NCBI RefSeq assembly: GCF_000025965.1
Contig: NC_006823.1
Span: 124,001-188,000, forward strand
Length of the DNA: 64,000 bases
From: Aromatoleum aromaticum EbN1
Lineage (GTDB): Bacteria > Pseudomonadota > Gammaproteobacteria > Burkholderiales > Rhodocyclaceae
Direction of reading: 5' to 3'
Shown here: one piece after another, positions 60,785-64,000 of the stretch
Layout of the letters: each line of letters begins with the position of its first letter
Numbering within the stretch: position 1 is the first letter of the stretch
Translations under genes and position numbers: made by a program
Notes under the pieces: generated by a model
What the model saw: the letters and a program-made list of their open reading frames with translations, nothing else
Database searches by the model: none
Told to the model about the DNA's origin: nothing

Positions 60785-61081
60785 ATGGATGGCACATTAC
60801 GTGACGAACTGCTCGACGTTCTCGAGCGCATCCGGATTTACTCGGAGAGCAAGACCGCTTCCGAGCCAGGATTGGTCATTTACAGGGATGGTCTGAAGGT
60901 TCGTGAGCGGTTTCGCGCTGCCACGAAGGAGGATGAAGAAAACATCGCGCTGCTTCGGACCTGGATGGACTTCTGGTGGGGTCGCGCCAGATTCGAAAGC
61001 GCGGCAGAGCGTCAATCCGCCTGGAGGGAAATCAAGGAGGCGCTGCGTCGTGTCTGTAGCGACCGTGCCTGCCTGACCTGA
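60785..61081 (+). CDS. hypothetical protein, 98 aa
   Basis: AAGGAGAATCTGCA precedes the ATG. It is a charged helical protein with an aromatic middle (LRTWMDFWWGRARFE). It is followed by a strong bidirectional terminator. No family is recognised. Confidence 0.55.
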   Translation: MDGTLRDELLDVLERIRIYSESKTASEPGLVIYRDGLKVRERFRAATKEDEENIALLRTWMDFWWGRARFESAAERQSAWREIKEALRRVCSDRACLT

Positions 61082-61090
61082 ATCATGCAA

Positions 61091-61130
61091 AAAGCCCGGA
61101 GCCATCCATCAGGATGGTTGTCCGGGCTTT
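61091..61130. terminator. bidirectional terminator
   Basis: AAAGCCCGGA/TCCGGGCTTT with an inner CCATCC/GGATGG stem lies between the hypothetical gene and convergent traT. T runs follow on either strand. Confidence 0.9.
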
Positions 61131-61145
61131 CTATTTCCGTTCCTT

Positions 61146-61883
61146 CTAGAACAAGCCTGCGATCGAGGTCACCAAACCGCGCTTGAGCTCCGGAACAGCA
61201 GCCTCGAACTCGAGGTTGACCTGGTTGGCCACGGAGACGATTCGGGTCTGGTAGATCTTGTGTTCGGACTGCTCCGAATACGTCACATTGGACCCGCCGC
61301 TCGTACCCTGCTTGAGCTGATGGGCGGAATTGACGGTTGCCGTGCCTCCACCGCGGATTCGTTCACGAATCTGCAAGTCCGTCGAGATCGAGTAGTAGAC
61401 GTCCTTCACTGCGGCGCCTGCGATCGTTTCAGCCAATGCGCCGACGATACCTGCTGCAGCGATGCCCCGGCCGCTGCTGCCTCCGGCGTAGGCAACACCC
61501 GATCCCATCACAACGCCACCCAGGACGGCTGCACCATAACCCTGATTGAGGGCGGCTTCCGTCGCCGTGGGGGACGTCTTGCCGACCTGAAGGATGTTTG
61601 CCTGGAGGATGTAGTGCGCAGCATCCGGGTCATCCATCAACGTGTAGCCCTTGGCCTGAATCGCAGCAGCGATCTCTTGGCTTACGTCGAGCTCCTGACG
61701 GTCGCTGGTGTTGCGCACCGAGACGAATACAGTTTTTTTGGATGCCCCCACCGGGTCAAGAAAAACCGTCTGGCTCATTTTGGTCTGGACGTCGAGATCA
61801 CGCTTGCTGATCGCAACCTGGGTAGCGGCACAACCGCTAAGGACGGTCGCGGCAACGGCCACGACAATAGCTTTCTTAATCAA
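61146..61883 (-). CDS. traT: TraT-like outer-membrane lipoprotein (complement resistance/surface exclusion), 245 aa
   Basis: The lipobox VAVAATVLSGC places lipidation at C18. TraT features follow: KMSQTVFLDPVGASKKTVFV, VRNTSDRQELDVSQEIAAAI, YILQANILQVGKTSPTATEA and a Gly-rich hydrophobic span (YGAAVLGGVVMGSGVAYAGG). TraT proteins of conjugative plasmids exclude mating pairs and resist complement, which fits a mobile origin. Confidence 0.9.
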   Translation of the reverse strand: MIKKAIVVAVAATVLSGCAATQVAISKRDLDVQTKMSQTVFLDPVGASKKTVFVSVRNTSDRQELDVSQEIAAAIQAKGYTLMDDPDAAHYILQANILQVGKTSPTATEAALNQGYGAAVLGGVVMGSGVAYAGGSSGRGIAAAGIVGALAETIAGAAVKDVYYSISTDLQIRERIRGGGTATVNSAHQLKQGTSGGSNVTYSEQSEHKIYQTRIVSVANQVNLEFEAAVPELKRGLVTSIAGLF

Positions 61884-61896
61884 AATGCACTCCGAC

Positions 61897-62175
61897 TCAC
61901 GTGTTATTGACGGCCGCCTTCAGCTTCGCTCCGGCGGAGAATTTCGGTACCTTGGCTGCCGGAATCTGGACCTCAGCACCTGTTTGAGGGTTACGGCCCG
62001 TACGCTCTGCACGCTCGCTCACCGTGAAATTCCCAAAGCCGACCAGCATGACCGAGCCACCATCGGCCAGCGTCTCCGTAACGCTCTCGAGAAACGCATC
62101 CGTTGTTGCAGCCGCGACGGCCTTGGTCACCCCCGCCTTGGATGCAATCGCATCAATCAGATCAGCCTTATTCAC
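61897..62175 (-). CDS. HU-family DNA-binding protein, 92 aa
   Basis: The start [20 protein letters not shown], then [20 protein letters not shown] and [20 protein letters not shown] is the HU fold with the DNA-binding arm. It bends and compacts DNA. It could be element-encoded. Confidence 0.95.
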   Translation of the reverse strand: MNKADLIDAIASKAGVTKAVAAATTDAFLESVTETLADGGSVMLVGFGNFTVSERAERTGRNPQTGAEVQIPAAKVPKFSAGAKLKAAVNNT

Positions 62176-62640
62176 TCGCTCTTACTCCAATGAAGTTTTT
62201 CTTAGCCAGAGGTCGTTTGACTGGCCTCGCATCTCGCGCAATCGACCGACCTGTGGCGCCCGTCTTTCCGGGCCGCCATGCCATTTGTCGCCCTACGACC
62301 TTTCACGGACTCGAACCGCCCCCCGTCCTACCAAGCCTCGGCAAACGAGCCAGAATCGAACTGGCACTTCCTCAGTGACGACAGAAGCGTCCCACACGAC
62401 TGACCACTGCGCCCGCATCGGGCCGGGTGTTGCCGCACCTCCGACAGTCGTTAATCCACCCTCGGCAAAAGATGGCGATCTGCCAGTGGCCATGCGTGTG
62501 AGGCCTGTCTCTCCAGGCTGTCTCGCCGCCGAATAGACCAGCCGAGACCGATCTACCGAGCAATCGCCTATCTCGTGCTGTGCGTTGGCACTTCCATTAC
62601 AGGGGCGATCCCCGCCGTAGCTAAGCTGACTCGCCACGGA
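62176..62640. other. non-coding region upstream of HU with tRNA-like motifs
   Basis: No convincing gene is seen. Two tRNA T-arm-like motifs occur on the minus strand: GCCAG-TTCGATT-CTGGC at 62349-62365 and CGG-TTCGAGT-CCG at 62306-62318. Short hairpins (GGGG-CGAT-CCCC at about 62602-62613) are also present. Confidence 0.4.
62341..62416 (-). tRNA. tRNA-like element or degenerate tRNA
   Basis: Read on the minus strand, a 7-bp end-to-end stem GCGGGCG/CGTTTGC (three G.U) encloses a perfect T-arm with loop TTCGATT and a possible short D-arm (GTC/GAC). The anticodon arm CTTCT/GGAAG has an 11-nt loop rather than 7, one extra base follows the T-arm, and no CCA follows. It may be a decayed tRNA or an attachment-site remnant. 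Confidence 0.25.
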
Positions 62641-62688
62641 TTACGGTTTTAATGACAGAAGGTTGTCAGCCCAGCCGTAAAAACCACT

Positions 62689-62796
62689 TCAACAGGAAAG
62701 AGGGAGCCTGACAGCGTTAGCAACCTGCGTCCGTCCGTTCGCATTACTCGGCAGCCCTGTTCAGCTTTTTTCACGGGACGCCCTCTTTCCTGTTGA
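62689..62796. repeat. 16-bp perfect inverted repeat enclosing 76 bases
   Basis: TCAACAGGAAAGAGGG at 62689-62704 is the exact complement of the sequence at 62781-62796. It could be the base stem of an RNA domain or the ends of a MITE-like insertion. The enclosed segment has no frame of note. Confidence 0.8.
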
Positions 62797-63105
62797 CACT
62801 GGCCTTTAGCCTCGCCAGTGCGGAGGGTGTGGAGGTGTGCTGCTACGCCAAACGGGGCTTCGGCCTTACCGTCTCCGGGGTGCCTCTGCGCTTACCAGGT
62901 GGCCCATGCGCAACTCGGTCTCATGGGAGCAACCCCATTGCTTCAGCGACGAGCGACGCCGCCTTGCTGTGTCGCAAGCGGATTCCCGCAAGCAACCTAT
63001 CGACCTTTCACGCGGCTTGATGCCCTTCGGCCGCGCTACCCTGTCACTACATGCCCTTGCCCGACTCCTTAGCTGATGGCTGCTTCTAAGCCAACAGTCC
63101 AACCC

Positions 63106-63185
63106 ACAAGGAAGGCGACTGATCTGCGCGCCCAGATTCCGCAACGTGGAGGGATTTCTCCCTGTGCGGCAGTCGCCTTTCTTGT
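63106..63185 (+). repeat. inverted repeat forming a predicted three-way junction
   Basis: A 16-bp stem (63106-63121 with 63170-63185, one G.U on the plus strand) encloses hairpin ATCTG/CAGAT (63122-63137) and a second arm CCGCA/TGCGG (63139-63169) capped by AGGGA-TTTC-TCCCT. Confidence 0.75.
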
Positions 63186-63355
63186 AGGTGCCGGCCCTTC
63201 CCCGGCTTGCCGCATGCGCCTTCGGTTCTCGGCATGCTTCGGAACGCTACCTTCTACCCGGCAAGAGGGGGACCGGTACGCTGTACTCAAGTAGCTGTGC
63301 ATGCGGGTTGCGACCCCGCGCTCCGTCGCATTCCTTGTCCACCAAGTCGTTGGTG

Positions 63356-63436
63356 GCTCAGAAGCAAAGCCGCTCTGTCGCCGAATCAGCTACGCGGGGT
63401 CGGCCAAGCCCTCAAAGAACGACCTTGCTTCTGAGC
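63356..63436. repeat. 12-bp perfect inverted repeat enclosing 57 bases
   Basis: GCTCAGAAGCAA at 63356-63367 is complementary to 63425-63436. It is flanked on either side by shorter hairpins. Confidence 0.75.
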
Positions 63437-63720
63437 GCCGGACTTTCACCGGCCTGCCGTGATTCCCCACCACGATCTTGCTGCGTTACCTCCCGCCTCA
63501 CCGCACGTTCCACGGCGCACCGCAGCCTTCGAAAAGTCCCGACGAGCAGTGCGTGCGGTCGCTGCCGGAACTGAACTTCAAGGGCAGGATAATGGGTTAC
63601 AAGAAACGCTGCAAGTAACCTTTTTGATTCACTTAGAATCCCTTGCCAAACGACCCGCAAGTCCTTTTACTAGCCCGGCTATGGCATTTCCAGGGTGCAG
63701 TTCTAACCCAAGGAGATATC

Positions 63721-63924
63721 GTGGAAGCCTACATCCTGAACCAAGTTTTCGGTCATGTCGTATTTATGATCGGATACATCGCGACATCCGTAACCATCGG
63801 AGCGTCGGAACCACCTGAACTCACTCAGGCACCTGCTCCTGTTGTGGATGCGATTGTTGTTCAAATCGAACAACCTGGCCCGCCTCCTCCGGAACGGGTG
63901 ATGATCGCTCGCGCTGGAGAGTGA
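63721..63924 (+). CDS. small membrane-associated hypothetical protein, 67 aa
   Basis: CCAAGGAGATATC immediately before GTG 63721 decides the start. The protein reads EAYILNQVFGHVVFMIGYIA then a Pro-rich acidic tail, so one membrane segment is likely. It follows the structured non-coding region and is closed by a strong terminator. Confidence 0.6.
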   Translation: MEAYILNQVFGHVVFMIGYIATSVTIGASEPPELTQAPAPVVDAIVVQIEQPGPPPPERVMIARAGE

Positions 63925-63947
63925 TCTTGAGTCTCTGACTCGACTCC

Positions 63948-63985
63948 AGGCCTCTCACTGATCCTTTCAGTCAGAGGCCTTTTTT
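63948..63985 (+). terminator. rho-independent terminator
   Basis: AGGCCTCT/AGAGGCCT with an inner ACTGA/TCAGT stem, followed by TTTTT. Confidence 0.9.
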
Positions 63986-64000
63986 GCGTTCACGCTCAGG

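Larger units (their letters stand above)
62641..63640 (+). ncRNA. candidate large structured non-coding RNA (~1 kb)
   Basis: About 1 kb holds no credible gene but is filled with stable stems. They are TTACGG/CCGTAA (62641-62680), a 16-bp perfect stem (62689-62796), CACTGGC/GCCAGTG (62797-62820), a hairpin with a C-UUCG-G loop (62852-62872), CCCATG/CATGGG (62903-62927) and CTTGC/GCAAG (62963-62978). Further on come a three-way junction (63106-63185), GCGGG/CCCGC (63303-63319), CCACCAA/TTGGTGG (63339-63356), a 12-bp stem (63356-63436), GCCGG/CCGGC (63437-63453) and GCTGCG/CGCAGC (63480-63526). The UUCG loop and a G.U pair in the junction favour the plus strand. Ends are not defined. Confidence 0.45.

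Noticed and set aside
62793-63574. Several plus-strand frames of 70-130 codons in the structured region.
   Set aside because: They lack ribosome sites, are Ser/Arg/Pro-rich shadows and overlap the stems; none resembles a protein family.
62641-63640. RNase P RNA, tmRNA or a group II intron.
   Set aside because: The conserved cores (RNase P GAGGAAAGTCC region, tmRNA tRNA-like ends, intron domain V) were not found.

Overview
The window is a high-GC, accessory, plasmid- or ICE-like stretch, most probably from a betaproteobacterium. Rhodocyclales such as Azoarcus, Thauera or Aromatoleum would fit, but that is an inference from gene families and codon style. There are no rRNA genes and almost no housekeeping genes. 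Instead there are a ParB-family protein, a DnaB helicase with a DUF1376-like partner, RdgC and a single-strand annealing protein, many small genes with strong Shine-Dalgarno sites, four insertion sequences, a toxin-antitoxin pair, two defence modules and a large tellurite-resistance (ter) stress island.

Layout. 1-3.1 kb: small unknown genes cut by an IS5-family element. 3.1-7.6 kb: SLOG-like, NERD-like and DUF1566 proteins, then divergent rdgC and a DUF1071-type annealing protein with a LexA-like box between them. 7.6-9.0 kb: Xre/ParS antitoxin, RES toxin and NfeD-like protein. 9.1-16.4 kb: a degenerate PLD protein, ParB, RDD, WGR, and the DUF1376-DnaB replication operon. 16.7-18.0 kb: a tandem array of five ~78-nt repeats, each predicted to fold into a hairpin plus an H-type pseudoknot with compensatory base changes, directly upstream of a Hen1-like RNA methyltransferase. 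This is the most unusual item in the window. 18-29 kb: small genes interrupted by IS21, IS1380 and a second IS5 copy, plus a truncated EAL-like protein and an exosortase-associated acyltransferase.

29.1-35.6 kb is a complete Wadjet-type SMC defence operon (order jetC-B-A-D), followed by an MmeI-like fused restriction-methyltransferase at 36.3-39.1 kb. Then come a frameshifted thermonuclease, an HPF-like protein and a BI-1/YccA membrane protein. 41-59 kb is the ter island. Its minus-strand half holds TerA, an HpcH/StiP/HAD/PRTase/ATP-grasp biosynthetic set and TerD-family proteins. Its plus-strand half holds PgpA, three TerY-type VWA proteins, a TerD paralogue, a PP2C phosphatase, a kinase, TerC and TerB. 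59-62.2 kb has a DUF4236 protein, TraT and HU.

62.2-63.7 kb contains no convincing gene but is packed with long inverted repeats and hairpins, including a three-way junction and a UUCG tetraloop. It may encode a large structured RNA. A small gene with an excellent ribosome binding site follows it.

All assignments come from reading the sequence and protein motifs. No database or folding program was run.
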